Origin: Rossellomorea vietnamensis NBRC 101237
GTDB taxonomy: Bacteria > Bacillota > Bacilli > Bacillales > Bacillaceae_B
Direction: 5' to 3'
NCBI RefSeq assembly: GCF_001591825.1
Contig: NZ_BCVQ01000036.1
Coordinates: forward strand, 1-41,466
Length of the DNA: 41,466 nt
Numbering within the stretch: the stretch's first letter is position 1; every line of letters begins with the position of its first letter. The notes beneath the pieces were generated by a model. The model had not been told where the DNA came from. It was given only the letters and a program-made list of their open reading frames with translations, and did no database searches. Shown piece after piece: positions 27,333 to 35,432 of this stretch. Made by a program: the position numbers and the translations under genes.

Positions 27333-27342
27333 ACTAGTTTAG
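27329..27342. repeat. 14-bp perfect palindrome at fadR stop / fadB SD
   Basis: CTAAACTAGTTTAG overlaps the fadR stop codon (27330-27332) and ends in the first bases of the fadB SD AGGGGG (27341-27346). It could form a small hairpin restricting the SD. Confidence 0.6.
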
Positions 27343-27353
27343 GGGGATTAGAG

Positions 27354-28124
27354 ATGGAAAGTTTATCATGGGTCTTAGAGGGACAGGTCGCAACCGTCCT
27401 GATTCAAAGACCTCCCGCAAATGCACTCGCAAGTGGACTCATCAAGGAAATCGACGCGGTTCTTGATGAACTTGAAACCAATTCGGATGTCCGGGTGATC
27501 TTACTGAAAGGTGAGGGACGCTTCTTCTCGGCTGGTGCCGATATCAAGGAATTCACGACGATCGAAAGTGGTGAAGAATTCTCCAAGCTCGCGAAAAAAG
27601 GGCAGGACGTCTTTGAACGGATGGAGAACTTCCCGAAACCGATCATTGCAGCCATTCATGGTGCCGCTTTAGGTGGCGGACTGGAACTCGCCATGGGCTG
27701 TCATATCCGATTGGTGAGTGAAAATGCCAAACTCGGCTTACCGGAGCTTCAACTCGGGCTGGTTCCAGGATTTGCAGGATCCCAGCGCCTTCCAAAACTG
27801 GTTGGAAGGGCGAAAGCGGCAGAAATGCTGTTGACGAGTGACCCGATCAGTGGAACAGAAGCGGTTCAGTGGGGGCTTGCCAATAAGGCATATCCGGAGG
27901 ACGAGCTTTTCGATAAGGCGAAGGAAATGGCCGATAAGATTGCGAAGAAGAGCCCGGGAGCCATGAAGGCTGCCATCGAACTACTTAGTTATACGAAAGA
28001 TGACCGGTTCTATGAAGGTGTGATGAGAGAATCGGATCTGTTTGGTGAAGTATTTGTGTCCGCGGATGCCAAAGAGGGTATTTCGGCATTCGTTGAAAAG
28101 AGAGAACCACACTTTAAAGGCTAG
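27354..28124 (+). CDS. fadB: Enoyl-CoA hydratase
   Basis: A 256-residue crotonase-fold enzyme, the hydratase step of beta-oxidation. Oxyanion-hole segments are visible: FFSAGADIKEF (first) and HGAALGGGLELAMGCHIRL (second), with catalytic-region Glu in GLPELQLGLVPGFAGSQRL. In B. subtilis the counterpart is fadB (ysiB), a single-function hydratase, unlike the E. coli two-domain FadB. SD AGGGGGATTAG precedes the ATG; 21 bases separate it from fadR. Co-transcription with fadR is likely, and with etfB/etfA across a 133-base gap that contains two hairpins. Confidence 0.93.
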   Translation: MESLSWVLEGQVATVLIQRPPANALASGLIKEIDAVLDELETNSDVRVILLKGEGRFFSAGADIKEFTTIESGEEFSKLAKKGQDVFERMENFPKPIIAAIHGAALGGGLELAMGCHIRLVSENAKLGLPELQLGLVPGFAGSQRLPKLVGRAKAAEMLLTSDPISGTEAVQWGLANKAYPEDELFDKAKEMADKIAKKSPGAMKAAIELLSYTKDDRFYEGVMRESDLFGEVFVSADAKEGISAFVEKREPHFKG

Positions 28125-28136
28125 AATACATTCTAG
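28121..28136. repeat. 16-bp palindrome overlapping fadB stop codon
   Basis: CTAGAAT (28121-28127), AC, ATTCTAG (28130-28136). The fadB stop TAG lies within the left arm, echoing the palindrome at the fadR stop. Confidence 0.6.
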
Positions 28137-28159
28137 TAATATAGTAAACTCTTATTGAG

Positions 28160-28186
28160 GGGCAGTGTTGCATGTCAATGCTGCCC
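28160..28186 (+). other. Stable hairpin in the fadB-etfB gap
   Basis: Arms 28160-28170 and 28176-28186 form eleven base pairs (GGGCAG/CTGCCC and TTG/CAA with two G-U pairs) around the loop CATGT. No T run follows, so it is not a terminator; it may protect the downstream etfBA mRNA or mark a processing site. Confidence 0.55.
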
Positions 28187-28257
28187 ATTCAAAGGGGTTA
28201 AATTGTCGAAATCTTTTTAAGGGAAAGAATGTTTACATTATTAGGAGGGACTTACGA

Positions 28258-29031
28258 ATGAACATCTATGTACTTTTGAAAAGAACGTTTGATACTGAGG
28301 AGAAAATTTCGATCCAAAACGGTCAAATTGCCGAAGACGGAGCTGAATTTATCATAAATCCTTACGATGAATATGCAGTCGAAGAAGCCATTCAAGTCCG
28401 TGATGCACATGGCGGCGAAGTGACAGTCGTAACGGTCGGCGGGGAAGAAAGTGAAAAGCAATTGAGAACGGCTCTGGCAATGGGTGCTGATAAAGCAGTC
28501 CTGATCAATACAGAGGATGATCTTGATCATGGAGATCAATTCACAACAGCCAAGATCCTTGCTCACTATTTAAAAGAGCAGGAAGTAGATTTGATCCTTG
28601 CAGGTAACGTAGCCATTGACGGTGGATCTGGACAAGTCGGTCCGCGTGTGGCAGAACAGCTGGATATTCCTTACGTAACGACGATCACGAAACTGGAAAT
28701 CGATGGTGAAACCGTAACGGTCACGCGTGACGTAGAAGGGGATTCAGAAGTCATCGAAACGTCTCTTCCATTATTAGTGACTGCTCAACAAGGATTGAAC
28801 GAACCTCGTTATCCATCCCTTCCAGGAATCATGAAGGCAAAGAAGAAGCCTTTGGATGAAGTGGAATTGGACGATATCGATTTAGACGAAGATGATGTAG
28901 AAGCGAAAACCAAGACAATTGAAATCTACCTTCCACCGAAGAAGGAAGCCGGTAAAGTATTAGAAGGCGAATTAGACGCTCAAGTATCAGAGCTTGTTTC
29001 CCTTCTTCGCAATGAAGCGAAAGTTATATAA
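28258..29031 (+). CDS. etfB: Electron transfer flavoprotein beta subunit
   Basis: A 257-residue ETF beta subunit. With EtfA it accepts electrons from acyl-CoA dehydrogenases and passes them to the quinone pool. The AMP-binding site region VDLILAGNVAIDGGSGQVGPRVAEQLDIPYVT and the C-terminal extension (EAKTKTIEIYLPPKKEAGKVLEG) that wraps the alpha subunit are present. Start is ATG 28258 (MNIYVLLKRTFDTEEK) with SD AGGAGGG; the open frame upstream to 28165 covers a hairpin and is not coding. etfA follows after 43 bases. Confidence 0.95.
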   Translation: MNIYVLLKRTFDTEEKISIQNGQIAEDGAEFIINPYDEYAVEEAIQVRDAHGGEVTVVTVGGEESEKQLRTALAMGADKAVLINTEDDLDHGDQFTTAKILAHYLKEQEVDLILAGNVAIDGGSGQVGPRVAEQLDIPYVTTITKLEIDGETVTVTRDVEGDSEVIETSLPLLVTAQQGLNEPRYPSLPGIMKAKKKPLDEVELDDIDLDEDDVEAKTKTIEIYLPPKKEAGKVLEGELDAQVSELVSLLRNEAKVI

Positions 29032-29074
29032 GCGAGAGGCACAGGAATAACTAACATTCAGGGGGTATTTTAAC

Positions 29075-30055
29075 ATGGCGAGAAAAGTATTAGTACTTGG
29101 AGAAGTTCGGGACGGATCATTACGTAATGTTTCCTTTGAAGCGATTGCGGCAGGGAAAACAGTATCTGAAGGCGGAGAAGTCGTCGGAGTTCTTATTGGC
29201 AAGAGTGTAAGCGCTTTAGGAGAAGAAATGATTCAATATGGTGCGGACAAAGTGGTAGTCGTTGAAAACGATAAACTGGAACAGTATACGTCAGACGGGT
29301 ATTCACAAGCCATCCTTTCAGTCATTGAGGAAGAAAAGCCTGAAGGCATCATTTTCGGTCATACGGCACTTGGGAAAGACCTGTCCCCTAAAGTGGCAAG
29401 CAAGCTCAGCACAGGATTGATTTCCGATGCAACAGATCTTGAGGAAGCAGGCGGTAACCTTGTCTTCACAAGACCGATCTATTCAGGGAAAGCATTTGAA
29501 AAGAAAATCGTGACTGACGGTGTGATCTTTGCGACGATCCGTCCAAACAACATCGAGCCGTTGACGAAGGATGAGTCACGTAGTGGAGAGGTTACATCCC
29601 TTTCTGTCGATATTAAAGACCTGCGTACCATCATTAAAGAAGTCGTTCGCAAAGCGAGCGAAGGGGTGGATCTTTCTGAAGCGAAAGTCATCATCGCCGG
29701 CGGACGCGGAGTGAAGAGTGAAGATGGATTCAATCCTCTTAAGGAACTTGCCGACGTGCTTGGTGGAGCTGTGGGAGCTTCCCGTGGAGCGTGTGACGCT
29801 GACTACTGCGATTACTCACTTCAAATTGGTCAAACAGGTAAAGTCGTAACGCCTGATCTGTATATTGCATGTGGTATTTCAGGAGCTATCCAGCATTTAG
29901 CAGGTATGTCCAACTCCAAGGTCATCGTTGCGATCAATAAAGATCCTGAAGCGAATATCTTTAACGTAGCGGATTACGGAATTGTTGGAGACCTGTTCGA
30001 AGTGGTACCGATGTTAACGGAAGAATTCAAGAAATTAAAAGTATCTTCTTCTTAA
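29075..30055 (+). CDS. etfA: Electron transfer flavoprotein alpha subunit
   Basis: A 326-residue ETF alpha subunit. The N-terminal domain (1-190) has the fold shared with EtfB; the C-terminal FAD domain has the family signature [41 protein letters not shown] and [22 protein letters not shown] is held here and reduced by acyl-CoA dehydrogenases through EtfB contact. SD AGGGGG precedes the ATG. It ends the fad cluster and is followed by a terminator, then trxA, the order known from B. subtilis. Confidence 0.96.
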   Translation: MARKVLVLGEVRDGSLRNVSFEAIAAGKTVSEGGEVVGVLIGKSVSALGEEMIQYGADKVVVVENDKLEQYTSDGYSQAILSVIEEEKPEGIIFGHTALGKDLSPKVASKLSTGLISDATDLEEAGGNLVFTRPIYSGKAFEKKIVTDGVIFATIRPNNIEPLTKDESRSGEVTSLSVDIKDLRTIIKEVVRKASEGVDLSEAKVIIAGGRGVKSEDGFNPLKELADVLGGAVGASRGACDADYCDYSLQIGQTGKVVTPDLYIACGISGAIQHLAGMSNSKVIVAINKDPEANIFNVADYGIVGDLFEVVPMLTEEFKKLKVSSS

Positions 30056-30110
30056 TCCGTTCATACGTTTACAGGAACGAATAAGGGGTATGAGAATAAT
30101 ATGAATACAA

Positions 30111-30152
30111 ATAAGGACGTAGCTGAATCACGGGCTGCGCCTTATTTTTTCT
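30111..30152 (+). terminator. Terminator of etfBA
   Basis: Twelve-pair stem with one bulged A (arms 30111-30123 and 30134-30145; ATAAGG/CCTTAT outer, CGTAGC/GCTGCG inner) and a TTTTTT tail. Confidence 0.85.
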
Positions 30153-30223
30153 ACCGGGGTATATTCCATATTCAAACGGGAATATTACCTACGAGCAGAA
30201 AGATAGCATCCAAAAAAAAACGG

Positions 30224-30232
30224 TGATATACT
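30224..30232 (+). promoter_or_regulatory. Extended -10 promoter of trxA
   Basis: TGA immediately before TATACT (30227-30232) makes an extended -10 element; no good -35 hexamer is 17 bases upstream. A nine-A tract lies at 30212-30220. Confidence 0.55.
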
Positions 30233-30268
30233 TACGTTACATTAAAAGATTTTAGGAGGCGCATATAT

Positions 30269-30583
30269 ATGGCTATTACACATGCTACTGATCAATCATT
30301 CACAACTGATACAAACTCTGGACTGGTACTTGCGGATTTCTGGGCTCCTTGGTGTGGACCTTGTAAAATGATCGCTCCTGTACTGGAAGAGCTTGATAGC
30401 GAAATGGGCGACAAAGTGAAAATCGTCAAAGTCGACGTTGATGAAAACCAGGAAACAGCAGGTAAATACGGAGTAATGAGTATCCCTACTTTGGTTGTCC
30501 TTAAAGACGGAGAAGTAGTAGACAAAGTAATCGGTTTCCAACCTAAGGAAGCACTTGCTGAATTATTAAACAAACACGTATAA
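30269..30583 (+). CDS. trxA: Thioredoxin
   Basis: A 104-residue thioredoxin with active site WCGPC (Cys29, Cys32), preceded by [14 protein letters not shown] and followed by the cis-Pro loop MSIPTLVV. It reduces cytosolic disulfides and supplies ribonucleotide reductase. SD TAGGAGG lies ten bases ahead of the ATG. In B. subtilis trxA is directly followed by uvrC; here the two are separated by about 9 kb of accessory genes. Own promoter and terminator. Codon use is that of a highly expressed gene. Confidence 0.98.
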   Translation: MAITHATDQSFTTDTNSGLVLADFWAPWCGPCKMIAPVLEELDSEMGDKVKIVKVDVDENQETAGKYGVMSIPTLVVLKDGEVVDKVIGFQPKEALAELLNKHV

Positions 30584-30603
30584 GAAATATTGATGGGAAA
30601 CCG

Positions 30604-30632
30604 GGGCTGAACTTCAGCTCCGGTTTTTTGTT
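30604..30632 (+). terminator. Terminator of trxA
   Basis: CCGGGGCTGAA/TTCAGCTCCGG stem (loop C) followed by TTTTTTG. Confidence 0.9.
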
Positions 30633-30670
30633 GTGTCCAGAGTTCTCCGCCACAAATTTTAAAAAACTCG

Positions 30671-30699
30671 TTGACTATGAGAATCGTTCTCGATATAAT
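30671..30699 (+). promoter_or_regulatory. SigA promoter of the iron-regulated lipoprotein gene
   Basis: TTGACT at 30671-30676 and perfect TATAAT at 30694-30699 with a 17-base spacer. The spacer contains Fur box 1. Confidence 0.85.
30678..30692. promoter_or_regulatory. Fur box 1, inside the promoter spacer
   Basis: TGAGAAT-C-GTTCTCG, a 7-1-7 inverted repeat with GAGAA/TTCTC arms; about 10 of 14 arm positions match TGATAAT-N-ATTATCA. Confidence 0.68.
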
Positions 30700-30710
30700 T
30701 TAAATGGAAT

Positions 30711-30725
30711 TGAAAATCATTATCA
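30711..30725. promoter_or_regulatory. Fur box 2, downstream of the same promoter
   Basis: TGAAAAT-C-ATTATCA: 13 of 14 arm positions match the Bacillus Fur 7-1-7 consensus. Its centre is 33 bases from box 1, about three helical turns. Confidence 0.85.
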
Positions 30726-30750
30726 TTTAAACAGTCGGAGGTCTATACAT

Positions 30751-31938
30751 ATGAGAAAGAGAGATTTAACGAAGATTTTTGCAGCATTCTTATTAACAGG
30801 TTCTGTTTTGGCGGGTTGTGGAACAGATGAGAAGAGCAGTGAAGACAAAACGTCTGCTTCAAATGATTCAAAACAGGTTGAAAAAGAAGATGAAGCTGAA
30901 CAAGCGGACATTGATTTCTCTGCCTCATTCGAAGAAGCAAAGGCTGAACTTTCAAAAGCGAAAGAAGACAAAGAAGTCGATTATGATAAAGTGACGTCCA
31001 TTTATAAGGATGACTTACAGGAGCTTGTGCAAAAACGTGACCAGGAAACAGAAGGTAAAGTGGATGAACATATTTCCACAGCCCTTGAAGCAGGTAAGGA
31101 TGGTTCCCTCGATCAAGTGGTGGTAGCACAGATTTTTGATAAATTAATGCAAAAAGTATTCTATACATCGATGAAGCATGAATTTACGGAAATAGCGGAA
31201 AACTGGGGTAATACAGAAGAAGTCAATGAAGAAATAGAAGAAGCGAAAGAGTTCTATGCCATCCTAGAGCCGACTGTTCAAAAGCGTGACCAGGCTTATG
31301 ACACGAAAATGGTTGATGCGATAAATGGTGGATTCAGTGAAATGGAGAAGGCGGTTGAAGAGGATAATGAGCTCGGCTTCCAATTAGGGAAACAAGTCGT
31401 GGATAAGACGCTCATGAAGACATTTTATCTTGCTGCAGGTGCCCTTCCGAACGGGTATGCCATGAAGGCGTCTGAAGAAGCAAAGGAAAATGCCGAAGCT
31501 GCAAAAGCCGAGCAGGCAGAAGGTTGGGCATTCTATCAATCTCTTGATAGTTATCTATCAGGGAACGCCCCGGAAGAAGCAGAGATGATCAACAAACAAT
31601 TCGATCTGCAAACGGATGTGACATCCATTGACCCTGAAGCAGTGAATCATGCATTTGTCCGCGGTTTCTCTAAAATCGCCATACACGAATATGAGGAAAG
31701 TGGAGAGAACTGGGGCGAAGATAAGGCGGCAATCACAGCCTTGGAAGGTGCACTGTTCATTGATCTTATCTCATCAGATCTAAAGAGTCTTATGGGTGAA
31801 GAAGAATATCAATCTCTATCAAGCGATGCTCAAAGCTACTTAGAAGCTGTTAAGTCACAGGATAAAGAGAAAGCAGAAACGCTCAGAACGAATATTCAGA
31901 ACGTATTGAATGATGTGGTGGCGAAAGCGAATAAATAG
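30751..31938 (+). CDS. Fur-regulated lipoprotein with ~84-residue tandem repeats (putative iron-binding partner of FTR1)
   Basis: A 395-residue secreted lipoprotein. The signal peptide ends in lipobox LAGC with Cys23 lipidated, followed by a Ser/Glu/Lys-rich linker (~25-55). The rest is helical and internally repeated: VQKRDQ occurs at 93-98 and 176-181 (spacing 83), and HEFTEIAENWG (143-153) resembles HEYEESGENWG (312-322, spacing ~170, two units). I read this as about three and a half units of ~84 residues. The acidic HE-x-E-ENWG motifs could bind metal (inference). It lacks the EfeO/M75 layout and resembles the anchored protein encoded next to the FTR1 permease. Start is ATG 30751 with SD GGAGG (30737-30741); upstream frame crosses the promoter. 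Two Fur boxes imply induction by iron starvation. Confidence 0.82.
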   Translation: MRKRDLTKIFAAFLLTGSVLAGCGTDEKSSEDKTSASNDSKQVEKEDEAEQADIDFSASFEEAKAELSKAKEDKEVDYDKVTSIYKDDLQELVQKRDQETEGKVDEHISTALEAGKDGSLDQVVVAQIFDKLMQKVFYTSMKHEFTEIAENWGNTEEVNEEIEEAKEFYAILEPTVQKRDQAYDTKMVDAINGGFSEMEKAVEEDNELGFQLGKQVVDKTLMKTFYLAAGALPNGYAMKASEEAKENAEAAKAEQAEGWAFYQSLDSYLSGNAPEEAEMINKQFDLQTDVTSIDPEAVNHAFVRGFSKIAIHEYEESGENWGEDKAAITALEGALFIDLISSDLKSLMGEEEYQSLSSDAQSYLEAVKSQDKEKAETLRTNIQNVLNDVVAKANK

Positions 31939-31944
31939 TTTATT

Positions 31945-32033
31945 GGGTTGACCCTGAATAGTGCGTAAAGTCCATCCTTCAAGTGCTGCTTGGGGGATGG
32001 TGCTTTTAAGCACATGGGGGTCAACCCTTTTTC
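31945..32033 (+). terminator. Branched long-stem terminator after the lipoprotein gene
   Basis: Outer arms GGGTTGACCC (31945-31954) and GGGTCAACCC (32018-32027) are perfect and end in TTTTTT. Inside are CCATCC/GGATGG (31972-31977/31995-32000) and GTGCT/AGCAC (32000-32004/32009-32013), which share one base. Confidence 0.75.
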
Positions 32034-32059
32034 ACTTTCTCACTCAGGTGAGGTACAAT
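32031..32059 (+). promoter_or_regulatory. Promoter of the envelope-glycan operon
   Basis: TTCACT at 32031-32036, overlapping the end of the terminator T run, and TACAAT at 32054-32059, spacer 17. No Fur box here. Confidence 0.55.
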
Positions 32060-32098
32060 ATAGAAATGATTAAATCGTAATGTACGAGGTGTAAGGAA

Positions 32099-33052
32099 TT
32101 GAAGATTATTGTTACAGGAGGGGCCGGGTTCATTGGATCCCATCTATCCAGGAAGCTCATTGAAGAGAAACACGAGCTGTTGATCGTTGACAGCTTTCAC
32201 CCCTATTATTCACCTGAAAGAAAAAAGAGGCAGTTGTCCTTTGTAAGAGAAATGGGTTCATTCCGCTTCGTCCAAAAGGATTTACTACTGGATGAACAGG
32301 AATTACAAGAAGTATTCCATGATTTTAAAGCCGATTGCGTCGTCCACTTGGCGGCGATTCCAGGCGTTTCCCATTCCTTGCGTGTGCCGAATGAATATGT
32401 TGATTATGACATCAAAGCGACGATCAACACGCTCCGGATGGCGGGGGAAAGCGGAATAAAGAAATTTGTCTTTGCTTCTTCGTCATCCGTTTATGGAAAT
32501 ACCGATCACAAGCCATCGAAAGAAGATGACGCGACGGGTGAGGTAGTGTCTCCATATGCCGCTGCCAAGTACAGTGCCGAATCGTTTTGTAAAGCCTATG
32601 CGTCCATTTATGGAATGGACTTGACGATCCTTCGTTTCTTTACAGTCTATGGGCCATGGGGCAGACCCGACATGGCGATCTATTCATTCATCAAAAAGCT
32701 TATGAATGGTGGGGAAATCCCGATTTATGGACTTGAGAATAAGAGGGATTATACGTACATAGATGATATCGTGGATGGTACATATAAGGCGATCAGAAGT
32801 GAAGAGTCGGGAACGTTTAATCTCGGGAATGGTTCGCCGATTTCAATGGTGGGACTGATAAGTGAACTGAGAACACATTTCCCTTCCCTCAAGCTCCACG
32901 TCACGGATAGAAGAGCAGGGGATGTGACATCAACCTATGCAGATAGTAGGAAGGCAAAAGAGACTTTCGGCTATTCTCCTTCCGTCTCCTTTGAAGAAGG
33001 AATAAAAAGAACGGTTCAATGGATGAAGAAACATGAACAAAACGGTCTATAA
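32099..33052 (+). CDS. NAD-dependent nucleotide-sugar epimerase (UDP-glucuronate 4-epimerase-like)
   Basis: A 317-residue extended SDR enzyme. The NAD site is TGGAGFIG (6-13); Ser-rich SSSSVYG and the Tyr153-x3-Lys157 pair (YAAAK) are the catalytic residues; RFFTVYGPWGRPDMA (179-193) is the motif typical of UDP-glucuronate 4-epimerases and capsule CapI-like enzymes. It should provide an epimerised UDP-sugar, perhaps UDP-galacturonate, for the GT2 encoded downstream. Start is TTG 32099, preceded by AGGTGTAAGGAA; no ATG lies near. First of four overlapping genes with its own promoter. The precise sugar is not determinable; UDP-glucose/galactose epimerisation is an alternative. Confidence 0.85.
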   Translation: MKIIVTGGAGFIGSHLSRKLIEEKHELLIVDSFHPYYSPERKKRQLSFVREMGSFRFVQKDLLLDEQELQEVFHDFKADCVVHLAAIPGVSHSLRVPNEYVDYDIKATINTLRMAGESGIKKFVFASSSSVYGNTDHKPSKEDDATGEVVSPYAAAKYSAESFCKAYASIYGMDLTILRFFTVYGPWGRPDMAIYSFIKKLMNGGEIPIYGLENKRDYTYIDDIVDGTYKAIRSEESGTFNLGNGSPISMVGLISELRTHFPSLKLHVTDRRAGDVTSTYADSRKAKETFGYSPSVSFEEGIKRTVQWMKKHEQNGL

Positions 33053-33965
33053 GTTCGCAAAGAATGCTGTTAGATTCGGATTATTAGGTCTGTTCTTCAT
33101 CTTGGTGAGCTTCTATTTTGACAAAGAGATTATGAAGGAAGCCATCGGGCAGATGCTAAAGCATCCTTTTATCTTATTCAGTGTGTTAGGAATCTATTTT
33201 TTATCCTTTTTACTAAAAGGGATGGCGTGGAAAATCTATCTGAATGAACATGTGAGATTATCAAGCTGTTTAATCGGTTTGTTTTACAGTTTGTTGTTTA
33301 ATCATCTGTTTCCATTGAAGGCAGGAGACGGGCTGCGGGTCATGGTGATGAATCAGTGTGAAAAGCAAATAAGTGTTGCACGCTCGTTTCATTCTGTATT
33401 CGTCTTAAGAGTGATGGACATTTTATTTCTCATGATCCTGACAGGAATCGGCCTGCTATTTATTCCGCTGCCACTAAAGCTGCCGGGTTTATACTCGATT
33501 GGATTGGTCGGATGTGCCGTATTGATAGGGTTACTCCTACTCAGGTACGTCGCTTACGACTTTCTCTCAGGGCAGCTCAGACTGCTGAGAACTGCCTTAT
33601 CAGGCGGCAGGGGGCTCATCGTCATCGCCCTCGTATTCTTAAGCTGGATATTGGAAGGGGCCATTCTTTACGGTGTTTCGATGATCATGCTCGAGCCCCT
33701 ATCCATGGGGGAAGCGGTTTGGGTCAACAGTGTGACGATCATCGGCCAGTTATTTCAATTTGCCCCTGGAGGAATTGGTACGTATGAATCGGTCATGAGC
33801 TATACATTGTTTTTTGCCGGTATCCCACTTGGCATTGGTCTTTCCATGGCGATCGTGAGTCATGGGTTGAAGTTTATATTCTCCTTTATAGCAGGAGGAA
33901 TCGTAATCGCTGTGTGCCCCGTTTCCATTAAAAATGTGAAACGGTGGAGCAGGATGAAAGGATGA
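33033..33965 (+). CDS. Lysylphosphatidylglycerol synthase TM-domain / AglD-like polytopic protein
   Basis: A 310-residue membrane protein with about eight transmembrane helices and no soluble domain. The conserved signature of the UPF0104/LPG-synthase-TM family is seen: NHLFPLKAGDGLRVMVMNQ, R..D...L and QLFQFAPGGIGTYESVMSY (~240-260). Family members without the C-terminal synthetase domain are associated with lipid-linked sugar transfer or translocation (AglD in archaea). It overlaps the epimerase gene by 20 bases and ends one base group before the next ATG, so translation is coupled. A role in moving or forming a glycolipid is inferred from the neighbours. Confidence 0.85.
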   Translation: MNKTVYKFAKNAVRFGLLGLFFILVSFYFDKEIMKEAIGQMLKHPFILFSVLGIYFLSFLLKGMAWKIYLNEHVRLSSCLIGLFYSLLFNHLFPLKAGDGLRVMVMNQCEKQISVARSFHSVFVLRVMDILFLMILTGIGLLFIPLPLKLPGLYSIGLVGCAVLIGLLLLRYVAYDFLSGQLRLLRTALSGGRGLIVIALVFLSWILEGAILYGVSMIMLEPLSMGEAVWVNSVTIIGQLFQFAPGGIGTYESVMSYTLFFAGIPLGIGLSMAIVSHGLKFIFSFIAGGIVIAVCPVSIKNVKRWSRMKG

Positions 33966-35432
33966 ATGAAATTGAAGAGCGCATCAAAATTTGAAAAAAC
34001 GGCGGCCAGATGCTGGAACCTGCTGAATGAAGGGAAACCATTCACCCCTATTTTCGTCATAGGGACCATGACACTCTTTCATTTACAGGGGTTGATACAA
34101 GGGGAATGGTTTCCGTTCCTCATAAGCTTGCTGTTTACCCTACCCTTATTTATTTTGTATTTCTATTATAATTTTCCGTTGTTCCTGAGAAACTATTTGT
34201 GGATCCCGGTCATCGGTTATCTGTTATTCTTTGAATCACCCAATTTAGCTCTCTGGGGCTTCGGGATTGGTCTTTATTTCTTTTTCACCGTCTTTTTCTG
34301 GGGAACATTTTATTACCATCTCCGAATCGGGACGGATTGGCTGAATTTCACCCGGTTTTGGAAACTGGTGTTGAAGAACAGTGACTCAACGAGCGGTAAT
34401 GCCCAGGAGCAGCTGCCGAAATTCCTGCTGCTGTTAGCGGTATGGGATGGAATGATGACGAATCTTGCCACCGGAGAGCTGCTTCCAGCCACTCATTATT
34501 TCGTATTTTGCGGTGCTGTATTTGCTTTAGCGTTCATTCTGCACCATTTCCTTTTTGACTGGAAGCCGAAGCAGTATGACTCCTTTACAACGGGTGAAGC
34601 GATGGATGAGGAGATGACGAATGATAAAGTGGTGGTCATCGTGATCGACGGGATGAGAAAAGAACGTTTCTATGAAGCGAATACGCCGTATCTTGATAGA
34701 TTGATGGAACAGGGGACCGAGTATTTGAATATGGAAACCGTCTATCCTGCAAGAACGGTTGTCTGCTTTTCGTCCATGTTCACAGGCACGTATCCGAAGG
34801 AACACGGCATGAAATCCAATATGGTCTGGAAGCTCGGGATCAAGGTGGAAAGCATCTTTGATTCCCTGCGGAAAGTAGGGAAAAAAGGGAAGATGCTGGG
34901 GATTGCCCACCTGGTGGATTCCTTCGGTAAAGATGTCGAAACCGTGACGGCCGTGATGCATAAAGACAAAGCAGATCGAAATATTATTAATAAAGCGAAA
35001 GTCATCATGGAAGAACAGGACCCTGATTTATTCATTGTCCAATTGATCGGTACTGATCAAATCGGGCACAGCAGGGGAGTCTTATATGATGAATACATTG
35101 AAAAGATTGAAGAGGCAGATCATCTGATACAAGAATACGTCGAGTGGCTGGAAACGGAAGGAAAGATGGAGAACACGACCCTTATGATATGTGCGGATCA
35201 TGGACAGGCAGATGGAATCGGCGGTCATGGTCATCTCGATGAAGGGGAAAGATACGTTCCATTCTTTATGGTGGGCCCTGGGGTCAAACAGGGAGAGAAA
35301 GTCCAGGAGAAACACAGTCTCGTTTCCATGGCCCCGACCATCGCCCATTTATTAGGGGCGCCATTTCCAAGTCACAGCAGGGGACCTGTCCTCAACGAGG
35401 CGTTAAAGGAGCGTTGGAAGCAACATGAATAA
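33966..35432 (+). CDS. Membrane-anchored alkaline-phosphatase-superfamily phosphodiesterase
   Basis: A 488-residue protein: about five or six N-terminal membrane helices (~25-200) followed by an AlkP-superfamily (NPP/type I phosphodiesterase-like) domain. All metal-site residues are recognisable: Asp228 (VIVIDGMR), nucleophile Thr264 (YPARTVVCF), Asp364 and His368 (GTDQIGHSRG), Asp411-His412 (ADHGQADG) and His421/423 (GGHGHLDEG). It should hydrolyse or transfer a phosphodiester, perhaps a phosphorylated head group on a glycolipid or polymer. It begins directly at the previous stop (TGA then ATG) and overlaps the GT2 gene by eight bases. Substrate unknown; a phosphonate-monoester or phosphoglycerol transferase is possible. 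Confidence 0.87.
   Translation: MKLKSASKFEKTAARCWNLLNEGKPFTPIFVIGTMTLFHLQGLIQGEWFPFLISLLFTLPLFILYFYYNFPLFLRNYLWIPVIGYLLFFESPNLALWGFGIGLYFFFTVFFWGTFYYHLRIGTDWLNFTRFWKLVLKNSDSTSGNAQEQLPKFLLLLAVWDGMMTNLATGELLPATHYFVFCGAVFALAFILHHFLFDWKPKQYDSFTTGEAMDEEMTNDKVVVIVIDGMRKERFYEANTPYLDRLMEQGTEYLNMETVYPARTVVCFSSMFTGTYPKEHGMKSNMVWKLGIKVESIFDSLRKVGKKGKMLGIAHLVDSFGKDVETVTAVMHKDKADRNIINKAKVIMEEQDPDLFIVQLIGTDQIGHSRGVLYDEYIEKIEEADHLIQEYVEWLETEGKMENTTLMICADHGQADGIGGHGHLDEGERYVPFFMVGPGVKQGEKVQEKHSLVSMAPTIAHLLGAPFPSHSRGPVLNEALKERWKQHE

Noticed and set aside
28165..28257. 5' extension of etfB by 31 codons
   Set aside because: Runs through a stable hairpin; the ATG at 28258 has a strong SD and matches the family N-terminus.
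30751..31938. Lipoprotein as EfeO/EfeM (M75 imelysin) iron-binding protein
   Set aside because: No cupredoxin domain and no HxxE-centred M75 layout; the visible structure is tandem ~84-residue helical repeats. A remote relation cannot be excluded by eye.
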